From Timema cristinae (lineage: Eukaryota; Arthropoda; Insecta; Phasmatodea; Timematidae): a stretch of 64,000 nt of DNA. Shown here piece after piece: positions 30,240 through 41,570 of the stretch. The stretch spans positions 29,665,876-29,729,875 of the forward strand of contig JBCFYV010011135.1 of assembly GCA_039000515.1 (NCBI GenBank), given 5' to 3'. Within the stretch, counting starts at the first letter, position 1, and each line of letters begins with the position of its first letter. The position numbers were made by a program, and so were the translations under genes. The notes beneath the pieces are model-generated. The model ran no database searches, had not been told where the DNA came from, and saw only the letters and a list, made by a program, of their open reading frames with translations.

Positions 30240-32237
30240 TAATATGTTAAAAACTAAATACTTAGATAGTGATTGATAATAAAAGAGGAATGAGAAAGAA
30301 TAGGCTAAAAAGTTTAATTTAAAGCAAAGTTATAATTAATGCGTTAAAACATTTTACAATGAGAATCATTGCATTAAATAAAAACATATACAATAATACG
30401 AGTCAATGGGGGTAAGCTAATAGAGTGAAATACATATATATGGTTAGCAATATTTAGAAGTAAACCTGCAAGTCAAAAATATAACAAAACAATGGGTGTA
30501 ACATGGTAATAACAATTAGAATGGAAGTTGGAATAATTAAAAATAAATAAACTAAATATAAACAATAGATACAGTTTTAAAAAAAGAGTGAAATATAAAG
30601 CAGATAAGAGCATAAGTAAAATAATTTCCTGAGATATAACGTGATTGAAAAACGTAGTTAAGAGATGGTCATATAATATTAATTGATATAAGTAGAACAA
30701 AGTAGCAGAATAATAAATTAAATGGTTAAATTTTTAAAATCATTAACATAGAGTGAGATTAAGTGGTTGAAAAAGGTTAAATTGGGTGATATGATATACT
30801 GAGAATTGACAATTATTTAAATTAAGGTGACTGATTACATAAAACATTAAAAAAGTTAATGGGGGGGGGGGGGTAAAATATTTTAAACCAGTTAAAAATA
30901 TAAGTGGAAGAGATAAAATAAGCTAATATAATGGAGGTTAAATTGCTTAGAAACCTTTTAATTTATAAGAGATTATAAAGAATTCGTATAAACAGGTATC
31001 TAAGTCTTTTCTAGAAGGATTTTACGTCCCTTACTCCTTTAGCTGCGCTGATATTAGCACCGAAACATGTCGGAAAATTAGATTTCCTGTAATCAACATC
31101 GACACAGGAACACTGCTAAAGGAGTAAGGGACGTAAAATCCTTCTAGAAAAGACTTAGATACCTGTTTATACGAATTCTTTATAATCTCTTATAAATTAA
31201 AAGGTTTCTAAGCAATTTAGCCTCCATTATATTAGCTTATTTTATCTCTTCCACTTTTATTTTTAACTGGTTTAAAATATTTTACCCCCCCCCTCCTTTA
31301 TCTTTTTTAAAGTTTTATGTAATCAGTCACCTTAATTTAAATAATTGTCAATTCTCAGTATATCATCACCCAATTTAACCTTTTTCAACCACTTAATCTC
31401 ACTCTATGTTAATGATTTAAAAAATTTAACCTTTTAATTTATTATTCTGCTACTTTATTACACTTATATCAATTAATATTATATGACCATCTCTTAACTA
31501 CGTTTTTCAATCACGTTATATCTCAGGCAATTATTTTACTTATGCTCTTATCTGCTTTATATTTCACTCTTTTTTTAAAACTGTATCTATTGTTTATATT
31601 TAGTTTATTTATTTTTAATTATTCCAACTTCCATTCTAATTGTTATTACCATGTTACACCCATTGTTTTGTTATATTTTTGACTTGCAGGTTTACTTTTA
31701 AATATTGCCAACCATATATATGTATTTCACTCTATTAGCTTACCCCCTTTGACTCATATTATTGTATATGTTTTTATTTAAAGCTATGATTCTCATTGTA
31801 AAATGTTTTAACGTATTAATTATCACTTTAATGGTGACCTGGTGGTCTAGTGGTAAGGTGTCAGACTTCTATGCTGGCGGCCGGGGTTCAATCCTCGGTC
31901 CCGGCAAAGATTTATCTGATTACCAAACACTTCCTTCACCTCTGACAAGACATCTTGTGAATGTGGGGAATACCAGGCCTCCACCGTGGTTCGGATTCCA
32001 CGTTAAACTGTAGGTCCTTTATTTAATCTCACAATCACCCTACCATTACACATTAGCGTAATTGCGTATAACCCGAACGCTTAGTAAGACGCGGTGCTAA
32101 TAATAATTATTATTATTATTAATATTATTATTTTTATCATCATCACTTTGCTTGAATTTAACTTTTTAGCCTATTCTTTCTCATTCATCTTGATTATCAA
32201 TCACTATCTAAGTCTTTAGTTTTAACATAAAATATTT
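30240..32237. repeat. 2 kb palindrome with arms of about 800 bp
   Basis: The left arm (30240 to about 31045) recurs inverted at about 31110-32237, around a spacer of about 65 bp (31046-31109). Shared blocks include aaggattttacgtcccttac, cctgtttatacgaattcttt and gacttgcaggtttacttt. Arms differ by scattered substitutions and small indels, including the length of a G/C run. The right arm is longer because a family A SINE sits in it (31832-32140). No coding frame is seen. Confidence 0.93.
31832..32140 (+). mobile_element. SINE family A inserted in one arm of the palindrome
   Basis: Full-length head (ggtgacctggtggtctagtg, ccggggttcaatcctcgg), body (aggcctccaccgtggttcgg) and tail (taagacgcggtgctaataat) with ATT repeats. 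atcacttt flanks both sides, and the other palindrome arm lacks the SINE. Confidence 0.9.
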
Positions 32238-32349
32238 CATTTACTTAGGGCTATTTTTCCTTAAAAAACCCTATATTTTGGGTTCTATTAATACAAACAA
32301 ACATGTGGAAACGACATTTTAATCATATCAACAAAGCTATGAGAATAGG

Positions 32350-34265
32350 AGCGATAAAAAAGGGTTCTAAATCTAGTCTTCCTTTAACAAACACAGTCAT
32401 TGTTTGATATTTGAGAACTAGCAGCGAGCTTTCCTCTTTACCTTGAGATAAGAAGTTTCCTCTAACAAATACAGTCATTGTTTGATATTTGAGAACTAGC
32501 AGCGAGCTTTTTCCTCTTTACCTTGAGATAAGAAGTTTCCTCTAACAAATACAGTCATTGTTTGATATTTGAGAACTAGCAGCGCGCTTTCCTCTTTACC
32601 TTGAAATTAGAAGTTTCCTCTGACAAATACAGTCATTTTTTGATATTTGAGAACTAGCAGCGAGCTTTCCTCTTTACCTTGAGATAAGATGTTTCCTCTA
32701 ACAAATACAGTCATTGTTTGATATTTGAGAACTAGCAGCGAGCTTTCCTCTTTACCTTGAGATAAGAAGTTTCCTCTGACAAATAGAGTCATTGTTTGAT
32801 ATTTGAGAACTAGCAGCGATCTTTCCTCTTTACCTTGAGATATGAAGTTTCCTCTAACAAATACAGTCATTGTTTGATATTTGAGAACTAGCAGTGAGCT
32901 TTCCTCTTTACCTTGAGATAAGAAGTTTCCTCTAACAAATACAGTCATTGTTTGATATTTGAGAACTATCAGTGAGCTTTCCTCTTTACCTTGAGATATG
33001 AAGTTTCCTCTAACAAATACAGTCATTGTTTGATATTTGAGAACTAGCAGCGAGCTTTCCTCTTTACCTTGAGATAAGAAGTTTCCTCTAACAAATACAG
33101 TCATTGTTTGATATTTGAGAACTAGCAGTGAGCTTTCCTCTTTACCTTGAGATAAGAAGTTTCCTCTAACAAATACAGTCATTGTTTGATATTTGAGAAC
33201 TAACAGCAAGCTTTCTTCTTTACCTTGAGATAAGAAGTTTCCTCTAACAAATACAGTCATTGTTTGATATTTGAGAACTAGCAGCGAGCTTTCCTCTTTA
33301 CCTGAGATAAGAAGTTTCCTCTAACAAATACAGTCATTGTTTGATATTTGAGAACTAGCAGCGAGCTTTTCCTCTTTACCTTGAGTTAAGAAGTTTCCTC
33401 TAACAAATACAGTCATTGTTTGATATTTGAGAACTAGCAGCGAGCTTTCCTCTTTACCTTCAGTTAACAATTCCTCTAACAGGTACAGTCATTGTTTGAT
33501 ATTTGAGAACTAGCAGTGAGATTTCCTCTTTACCTTGAGATAAGAAGTTTCCTCTAACAAATACAGTCATTGTTTGATATTTGAGAACTATCAGCGAGCT
33601 TTCTCTTTACCTTGAGATAAGAAGTTTCCTCTAACAAATACAGTCATTGTTTGATATTTGAGAACTAGCAGCGAGCTTTCCTCTTTACCTTGAGATAAGA
33701 AGTTTCCTCTAACAAATACAGTCATTGTTTGATATTTGAGAACTAGCAGTGAGCTTTCCTCTTTACCTTGAGATAAGAAGTTTCCTCTAACAAATACAGT
33801 CATTGTTTGATATTTGAGAACTAACAGCAGCTTTCTTCTTTACCTTGAGATAAAAGTTTCCTCTAACAAATACAGTCATTGTTTGATATTTGAGAACTAA
33901 CAGCGAGCTTTCTCTTTACCTTGAGATAAGAAGTTTCCTCTAACAAATACAGTCATTGTTTGATATTTGAGAACTAACAGCAGCTTTCTTCTTTACCTTG
34001 AGATAAGAAGTTTCCTCTAACAAATACAGTCATTGTTTGATATTTGAGAACTAACAGCGAGCTTTCCTCTTTACCTTGAGATAATAAGTTTCATAGTTTT
34101 CTTCCCCCGCCTTCTTACTGACATGATATAAGCTGGTTGTAGGTGCAGGGCAAAAGGGAGCCTAAGCTTAGACAGAATAAAGGAGTAGTTCAATTAAATG
34201 ACACAAAACATTGTATTTTAATCCCTGTGACCCGATGGCGATTGATAGTTTCTCGCTGACCAAGG
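32350..34265 (-). mobile_element. Dispersed element with an internal 78-bp tandem array (copy 2, inverted)
   Basis: About 21-22 copies of the 78-bp unit at 32390-34095 in reverse orientation, with flanks matching the 7.9-8.75 kb element (gattgatagtttctcgctga near 34240; gggttctaaatctagtcttc near 32362). Because 78 is divisible by 3 and the unit lacks stops in one frame, it yields long repetitive open frames with a 26-residue period. Confidence 0.9.
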
Positions 34266-34269
34266 GGGT

Positions 34270-34780
34270 TGTCTAAAGAAGTTGCAATATGGTCGGGTAT
34301 GAGATACAAAGAAATGAGCATTTATGCAAATTGAATTGAAACATTTGCCATTTTCTTAAATTATTGTATTTTCATTCATCCACTTTTATTAAGAATCCAT
34401 AGAAAACTTTAAAAGCTATAGTTATTTTAGCAACAACAAAATACCAATACACACATTTTAATTTTTATTACATAATTTGTTGAAAATGCTTTATTTATTT
34501 AAATCCCATTAGAAAGAGTATTATAATTTCCCATTGGATTACAGGATATCACGTGATTAAGAAAACAAAAAGAGTATTAAATTTAAACTAATCATACACA
34601 CCAAGGCTAGTGTTGAAAGGAAGGTGGGTTAAGGTCCGTATTTAAAACAGAACACTTTTTTTTTTTGACATATTAAATAAGATATTGCCCCAATATACAT
34701 GTTTAGCTTAGTTTTCTGCATTTATTAATCCCAAGAGTAATTCTTGGAAATGAATCGTGAGCATATGGACAGGACATTTA
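34270..34780. other. Intergenic stretch, nothing recognised
   Basis: AT-rich sequence between the 78-bp satellite element and the split SINE. Confidence 0.4.
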
Positions 34781-34785
34781 CACCT

Positions 34786-35480
34786 GCTTGTGTGGCCACA
34801 TGGTCTAACGCGCTAATCTCGCAGTAGACTAGATTGCCAACGACAGGGAGAACGAGGTGTACTGAAGGTTTTTTTTTTCCAAAATTGTTTTCCACTCTCC
34901 CTCATCACACATGCGAATACAATCAGTAGTGTAACCACGAAGGGCTTGAAGGGTGTTGAGCCCCCCCCCCCCCCTTCCGTGTTTGGTGATCCCCCGAGAT
35001 CTACGCTGATCAGAAGAGAAAATAAAACGAGGGGTGGGGGACTATGACCAGTTAAATATTGTGAGTGAAGAAAATACCAGGTGACCGGAAATATTCTCTA
35101 TTTCAATTACCAAATGTATTTAATTCATAAGAGTGGACTACTTTTAATGGAATGGAACTGGAATATCTTCACGGTCTGAAAATATTATTCTTTGGTCAGT
35201 AGGATTGACCCCTTACCTCTCCTTCATTATAAATGATCAAATTAACAAATACCAATTAAAAACTTTCCTAAAAGCCTTCAAAGTGTAAAAAGCCTATACG
35301 ATGGTTTTAAAAAATCTGCTTCCGGTGGTTGAGTCCCCCCCCCCTCCCGCCTCTTCCCAATTCTGCTTACGCTACTGGATATAATTCTTATAAATATAAC
35401 CTTCCTTATCCTTAAAATCATCGGCGTAATTAGTACATAAGCGTATAAACCGAACGGGTAGTAAGACGCGGCGATAAAAA
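34786..35480 (+). mobile_element. SINE family C split by a hAT-like element
   Basis: The SINE head (gtggccacatggtctaacgc, actagattgcc) runs to about 34922 and its tail resumes at about 35385 (ataaatataaccttccttat, gaacgggtagtaagacgcgg). The intervening 460 bp start cagtagtgtaaccacgaagg and end tctgcttacgctactg, imperfect inverted ends with similar flanks (atacaat / atataat). Confidence 0.7.
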
Positions 35481-35780
35481 AAAAAGAGGACATTTTCTAT
35501 TTACTTAAAAAGATTTCTGTTCAACTCGTTTTTAAGCTCATACCAAGAGTGTAGGAAAGGGAGGCGGATCCGAACCCCCCTGGAAATTTATGCACTCCCT
35601 CCTTAAGGATGATCCATGTGCTTTAAGTCTTTTTTATTTCTAGCTAAAGGCATAATACAAATATTTACTGGACACCCTTTCTAAAACAAAAAAAATTATG
35701 CACGCTTGCTCACAACCAATATTCGAGAGCTTTTGAGATTACTACAATATGTAGACAATTAGTATATATATATATATATA

Positions 35781-35946
35781 CCCTAAATAAAGCCATACAT
35801 TTTGTTCATAAAATTTCGGTGGGGGATTTGAACACAAAAAAAAGGGTTGCGGCCTTGATATATATATATATCAAGGCCGTAACCCTATTTTTTGTGTTCA
35901 AATCTCCACCGAAATTTTATGAACAAAATATATGGCTTTATTTATG
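35781..35946. repeat. Snapback palindrome of two element ends
   Basis: Arms of about 77 bp (35781-35858 and 35871-35946) are near-perfect reverse complements, sharing aacaaaa.tatggctttatt and aaattttatgaacaaaa, around a TA spacer. The right arm is the start of an element that runs to 36217, where the end (ggctacggccttg) matches the inverted start (caaggccgtaacc). Confidence 0.85.
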
Positions 35947-36330
35947 GTTCAAACAATATCGAAATTAAGACACACGTATAAATTTGGGGGCTGTGTTGCC
36001 ATGAAAAACCCTCTAGATAGCTAGCTTTTAGAGGTTTTTAAAATTTAAAATTTTTCTTAGCCTTTTCCAGTTAGGGGTAATGTTGCAATTAAAACACTTC
36101 AGATGGCTTCTACCCTGTTTATGATTTAGAATTTTTTTTCAAGCTTCCAGATTGGGGTATGTGACCACCAACGCCCTCCCCCTTCCCCCCTGAAATTATT
36201 GGCTGGCTACGGCCTTGACATATTTATATATGTGTACTTTTTTTATTTGTCTTGGCTAAATAAATATTTTATGTTGTAAAAATAAAAATTGAAAATATTC
36301 TGAAATTACATCTCGTTAATATTAAGATTA

Positions 36331-36580
36331 TTAGATCAAACCTACTTTTAATAACGCCACCGTGACCGAAGGCAGCGGTCGTTGACAGCGGCGCCAATGG
36401 TGGGAGAGTAACGAACTGCTTGGCGGTGAGGGAAGCCGGCCACGTTGTATCAGCTGATACGTGTCCTCAGTGAAGCGTTCCCTTTCCAAGGTTAGGCCGA
36501 GTGACAAAACATTTACGTTCTCCATATTTCGGGTGACGTGAATAAATATAAACCTACAGCTTAGACCTAGCATTTAAAAT
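36331..36580 (-). other. GC-rich island with a short minus-strand open frame
   Basis: The minus strand has an ATG in good context (cccgaaATGG) and an open frame of about 65 codons (MENVNVLSLGLTLERERFTE, ending near a possible GTAGGT donor at about 36350). It is unlike its AT-rich flanks. It could be a first exon or an unrelated island; no family recognised. Confidence 0.2.
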
Positions 36581-36659
36581 TGATGAAAACTTAGTCGATG
36601 GAAATATTTAATATTCAAGAACTATAGTGGTTCGGAGAGAACGTAGAGTAATAATTATG

Positions 36660-36710
36660 ATTTTAATAATAATAATAATAAAAATAATAATAATACAAAT
36701 TATTATAAAT
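36660..36710. repeat. AAT microsatellite
   Basis: Imperfect AAT repeats, probably a SINE tail remnant. Confidence 0.7.
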
Positions 36711-36777
36711 ATTAGTGCTCTGGTTTGAAAAAAAAAGAAAAAAATACAAACTTTTGTGGTCACCAATGATAATAGCT

Positions 36778-37205
36778 ATCAAAAATGTCGGATACTGATC
36801 ACATAACTTGGCGTATGAATACATGAGTGTCCAAGTAGCTTATTGAGCTGTCGGATAGTTATTCCTATGAACATTGGACTGTAGTAACTTTTCTAGCTGT
36901 CAGATAAGGTTCTTCCTATGAATATTGGACTGTAGTAACTGTTCTAGCTCTCAGATAAGATTCTTCCTATGAACATTGGACTGTAGTAACTGTTCTAGCT
37001 GTCAGATAAGATTCTTCCTATGAACATTGGACTGTAGTAACTTTTCTAGCTGTCAAATAAGGTTCTTCTTATGAACATTGGACTGTAGTAACTGTTCTAG
37101 CTGTCAGATAAGGTTCTTCTTATGAACATTGGACTGTAGTAACTTTTATAGCTGTCAAATAAGGTTCTTCTTATGAACATTGGACTGTAGTAACTTTTCT
37201 GTTTC
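36778..37205 (-). mobile_element. MITE-like element with a 60-bp tandem repeat (inverted copy)
   Basis: About seven copies of tcttcctatgaacattggac + tgtagtaactgttctagctg + tcagataaggt. It is bounded on the left by gatcacataacttggcgtat followed by gaatacatg, the terminal sequence shared with other copies. Confidence 0.85.
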
Positions 37206-37276
37206 CCAATAGTAACCATACAGTTACCTCAGAGATGATATTCAGTGTATTAAAAGGGGTTCGCGAAGTGTTGTAT

Positions 37277-37331
37277 GGAGTATAACATGTGTATATATAT
37301 ATATATATTATATATATATATATATATATAT
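37277..37331. repeat. TA microsatellite
   Basis: Alternating TA run with small interruptions. Confidence 0.9.
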
Positions 37332-37389
37332 CTGCCGTGGCTTGGACATTCCACTTTTAAATAGCTTTCCGGTGTGACACGCTTTGTTG

Positions 37390-37565
37390 AGGTTAAGAAA
37401 CCATCAGCACTCTCCAGATGGTAACAGGAGTCAGGTGAGACGGAGGGAACCAATGAGAGGTCACGTGAGACGGACAGAACCAATCAGAAGGAGAGAAATC
37501 GCGCACTCTCTCATTCCCGACAGTTTTAGAAGGCGCCACATCACGACATTTTCTCGCGAACTAAT
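37390..37565. promoter_or_regulatory. Promoter-like island with two CCAAT boxes and an E-box
   Basis: CCAAT at 37450-37454 and 37480-37484 flank CACGTG at 37462-37467. TCTCGCGA at 37552-37559 resembles the TCTCGCGAGA promoter motif. It is GC-rich relative to its flanks and there is no clear exon next to it. Confidence 0.3.
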
Positions 37566-37764
37566 GACCACGTGATCTAAGTAATCAGGACTACCTGTGA
37601 TGTGGAGGGCTAACGGATTCGAATCTTGGTTGGGCTTAATTTATCATATATAAATACGTTGTTGTAATGGTGAGATAATTTTAACCCCGAGATTATGGTA
37701 GTACTTTGAAGTTTTTAAGGTGGCCTCAAATTTAAAAGAGTAGGTTTTGTCATTCTGTCAATAG

Positions 37765-37995
37765 CTATGTGTGATTGTCTGTACATCTATTTTTTTATCT
37801 ATCTATCTGTTTTTTGTCCCTCTGTCTATAGGTCCTTCTATCTGCCTGTATATCCCATGTCACTCTGTCTACTTATTCATTCATACATCATTCCTTATGT
37901 CATTCTGTCTGTCTGCGTGTCTACCTTTCTGTCCATCTTTCTCTCTCCATGCCTGCTCCTTTATCTGTCTATCTGCCTATTCCCTGTCTATTTTT
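37765..37995 (+). repeat. Degenerate TCTG/TCTA tetranucleotide tract
   Basis: Irregular tctg, tcta and cctg words over 230 bp. This explains the overlapping Cys/Ser/Tyr-rich open frames here, which are not genes. Confidence 0.8.
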
Positions 37996-38639
37996 ACCTA
38001 AAGTTAAAACCGAAACGCTTTAGTAAATTTTATTCGAACATGATGAGGAAGAATCATCATTTATATTTTATCTCTAAAATTAATTAATTCATTCATTAAA
38101 TTACATTTTAAAATAAAATTCTAAAATATTTTATTCAAAATGGATATCTAAGGTGTCTTATACATTATAAATAGTAAAGGATATTTGTCAAAAAAGAAAA
38201 TTCCTCGGAGAAATTTATTTCTAAACATTTATAGTATATCAAATATAAGTCGTATTGTTAAGTAGACTCATTCTAGTTTGCACTTTCCCCCAATGAAAAA
38301 CATTATTCTTAATCAGAATTATTATTTTGTAAAATCATCTACTCTATATTACCAGAGTTTTTGTTTCTCCCTTGCAAACACCCCTTCCCCTCTCCCTTTA
38401 CCGCAGACAATTCAATACAAAAAGTTCGGCGCTCATAAACTTGTTATGCTTACCACTTAATATTAAATCCCTGAAATTACTAAATAGTATGAAAGATCTA
38501 CAGAATAGTAAATATCTTACAAGAACCACCCTGGATTAGAACAAGGGTCACTGAGATGGTGGTTGACCATTTTTACAACGTAACCACAAGACAAGTACTT
38601 AGTATAGTCCAATTATAATAAGAATAGCCTTAAGTGGCA
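37996..38639. other. AT-rich stretch, no gene seen
   Basis: No recognisable repeat or coding frame. Confidence 0.4.
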
Positions 38640-39145
38640 TCTAGAAAAGTGACTACAGTCCAATGTTCATAGGAAGAACCTTATCTGACAGCTAGTAAAG
38701 TTACTACAGTCCAATGTTCATAGGAAGAACCTTATCTGACAGCTATAACAGTTACTACAGTCCAATGTTCATAGGAAGAACCTTATCTGACAACTAGAAC
38801 AGTTACTACAGTCCAATGTTCATAGGAAGAACCTTATCTGACAGCTAGAACAGTTACTACAGTCCAATGATCATAGGAAGAACCTTATCTGACAGCTAGA
38901 ACAGTTACTACAGTCCAATGTTCATAGGAAGAACCTTATCTGACAGCTAGAACAGTTACTACAGTCCAATGTTCATAGGAAGAACCTTATCTGAGAGCTA
39001 GAACAGTTACTACAGTCCAATGTTCATAGGTAGAACCTTATCTGAGAGGTATAAAAGTTATTAGATCTACTTTCACGTATTCATACGTCAAATCATGTTA
39101 TCTTCAGCTGTCACTATTGGTAGATATTATCATTACTTATAACCT
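38640..39145 (+). mobile_element. MITE-like element with a 60-bp tandem repeat
   Basis: About eight copies of ctacagtccaatgttcatag + gaagaaccttatctgacagc + tagaacagtta, then a terminal part with attcatacgtcaaatcatgt and ttcagctgtcactattgg. It is the same family as 36778-37205 in the opposite orientation. Confidence 0.87.
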
Positions 39146-39149
39146 AATT

Positions 39150-40800
39150 AATAATATGGTACAAAGCTATCAATTTTTCTGGCTGAAATTAAATATGTAT
39201 GTATTTTTTTAAATGCTTTTTCTATTAAAATTGGACCGTAGTGGAGATTTTTTTTCCTCTCCCTGGAATGCATTTCAAGGGAACTCCCAGATCTAATTGG
39301 GAACACCGATAAATGTCCCAAAGCCCCTGGTGGCTCACATATTTTTACCACATAATGAACCCCAGCGATGTAATATACCCCGCGGTGATTGATTTATTTA
39401 CATATGATTACCATAGCTTGACGTTAGTCGGAAAGACGAAGACCTCTTTAATCCAGTGTCTACCAAAACTTTCGCTAGTCACATACCCCTCTTGGGGCCC
39501 ATAGCCGGACGAATGTTCCCCTTACATGATTTTCATTCAAAATAAATGGTACAAGGGACCACATAGTTGCTACCTCTGGCAACGCTTACTTTTGCTTCAA
39601 ACAAACAGAAAAAAAAACTGTTTCATTTTATTTCATCTGATCCAGTTTTTTAATTATTTGAAAGAAAATATATTCAAAATTTTAAAATTCCGCCTTCTAT
39701 ATGTAATTGTTCGTTCATAGGGGCTACTAATTTTTTAAATTTCAGACCTCTGATTGAGGTAGATAATGAGCGATGCTCATTAGAAACAAACTATTTATTT
39801 TATTAATATAGATAGACATTTATTAAAATCTCTTAAGATTTGTGAAACGAAATAATAGATATTGTTGTAGAAACACTACACCAAAGATAATAGATGAAAT
39901 AATACACACTGTTACTTACTCCATAGTATTAGGAACTAGGAACACTGTTACAGGAATATTGAGAAAAGAGAAACATCTTTGTCCTCCAAAGAGCATAAGA
40001 ATAAAATTAATTTTTTCAAAGACCTGAATTAAGAAGTATATAATATATATGCTTATAACTCTGAAATTATTGGTTTTATGAAAATATATATCAAATAAAA
40101 ACTTTAAATCTTCAAAAGTACTACAACTTTACAATGAGATTATATCTCGCATCTCAAACATTTGCGAAGATATAATCAAAATTGGAAATTTCCGCTCATG
40201 TAAAGTACCCCAAAAGCAATTTTCATTGGAAAATAAGAAATTCCATCTTGTTTATAATGATAAACAGTGTCTAGATATAAAATTTAATCTAAATTTTTAG
40301 AGCGGATTTTGAGGAAAACGATTTTATCTCTTTTTGCCCTTAAGTAAATTACCTTTGATTTGAGGGTTGGATAGATAATGCCAAACATTTCATTGGGGGA
40401 ACCTTATGAAACATCTTAGATACCAAGTTTCATACCGATCAGTAAAATGGCATCGGCTCCAAGCTGAGATACAAACAACGTTGAGAAAATCACGTTTTTT
40501 TTTTTAAGTTTCAGGAGGTCAAGAAACTTCGATATTCATCAAAATCTATTTTGATTTGATTTTTTAATGATCATAAATATTACTTACTTTTCTCTCCGAG
40601 GGGTCACAAATACCCGATATCTTGTAAAGAATAATAAAACCACCAAAAATGTTAAAACATATCTAGAGGTAAGTAAACAAAGACGTGACAGAGGGAAAGA
40701 AAGGCTTATAAAAAAAAAGTCCTCGCCATTGTGTCCAAAGATCCGTTGATCTGTTTATCATACTATTATTTAAAAAATATGTTGTGATTAATAAATCTCA
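39150..40800. other. AT-rich intergenic region with transposon-like debris
   Basis: 39450-39600 (cacatacccctcttggggcc, tggtacaagggaccacata) resembles a hAT-type element. 40130-40510 has features of an old retroelement tail (aagtttcataccgatcagta). No intact ORF. Confidence 0.35.
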
Positions 40801-40803
40801 GTT

Positions 40804-41560
40804 ACCCGCTTCGGTACCTGCGTGGGCTACCCTCGCAGTAGACTAGACTGCCGAAGATGGGGATATCGAGGTTCGAATCTCGGTCGGATGTACTGAGGGT
40901 GGTTTTCCTAAATAGTTTTCCACTTTCTTTTCTTCACGCATATATGGGTACAGTTCCTCTTAATATACAGGCTGTTTGGAAACTCAACGCTCAAACTGCA
41001 CAAATAGTTCGTTTGAACCAAAATGAATACAAAATCTCTATAAATTTACATTCGGAAAACTATGCTAATACCATTAAATTGTGTTAAAAAGTTTCAGCAT
41101 ACAGTGCCGGGAGAACAAAGCTGTGCAAGCATGCGTGTACAACAGGGTGCATAGGAGTTTGGCGCGTGGCACTACACACCTCGACATCTTGGAGCACGGC
41201 AGCAGACCATACCACAATTAATAGTAAACAACACACCGGTCCATCTAGAAATGGGAATACGTTCTGAGGGTCATCATTAACGGTCCTACATAATAGAAAG
41301 TGCTTACCATTATTACATGTGCAGTGCTACTTGCCTAACTCCTATGCAACCTGTTGTACACGCATGCTTGCACAGCTTTGCTCTCCCGGCGCCAAAACTT
41401 TGAACAAAATTTACTGGTATTAGCTTAGTTTTCCGGATGTAAGTGTACAGGGATTTTGTATTACTTTCGGTTAAAACAAGCTGTATTTGACGTTTGGGAT
41501 ATGAGTTTCCAAACATCCTGTATGTAGCCTTCCTAATCTCTAAATCCACTAGTGTATTTA
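40804..41560 (+). mobile_element. SINE family C interrupted by a foldback element
   Basis: The SINE head and body at 40804-40967 (gaggttcgaatctcggtcgg, tactgagggtggttttcc) are split. The inserted element (40968-41524) has arms of about 220 bp sharing gcaagcatgcgtgtacaaca and ends cagg.tgtttggaaactca, flanked by TA. The SINE body resumes at 41527 (gtagccttcctaatctct). Confidence 0.8.
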
Positions 41561-41570
41561 GTGTATAAGG

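Noticed and set aside
30240..32237. The palindrome as a fold-back sequencing artefact
   Set aside because: The arms differ by many substitutions and one arm has a SINE with flanking duplication; reads across the centre should still be checked.
8100..34095. Regular repeats that might suggest a CRISPR array
   Set aside because: The units are contiguous without unique spacers, and the context is eukaryotic with introns and SINEs.
37767..38087. Two overlapping Cys/Ser-rich open frames
   Set aside because: They arise from a degenerate TCTG/TCTA tract.
40130..40510. A LINE coding region
   Set aside because: Some phrases look like a retroelement tail, but no reverse transcriptase or endonuclease frame is visible.
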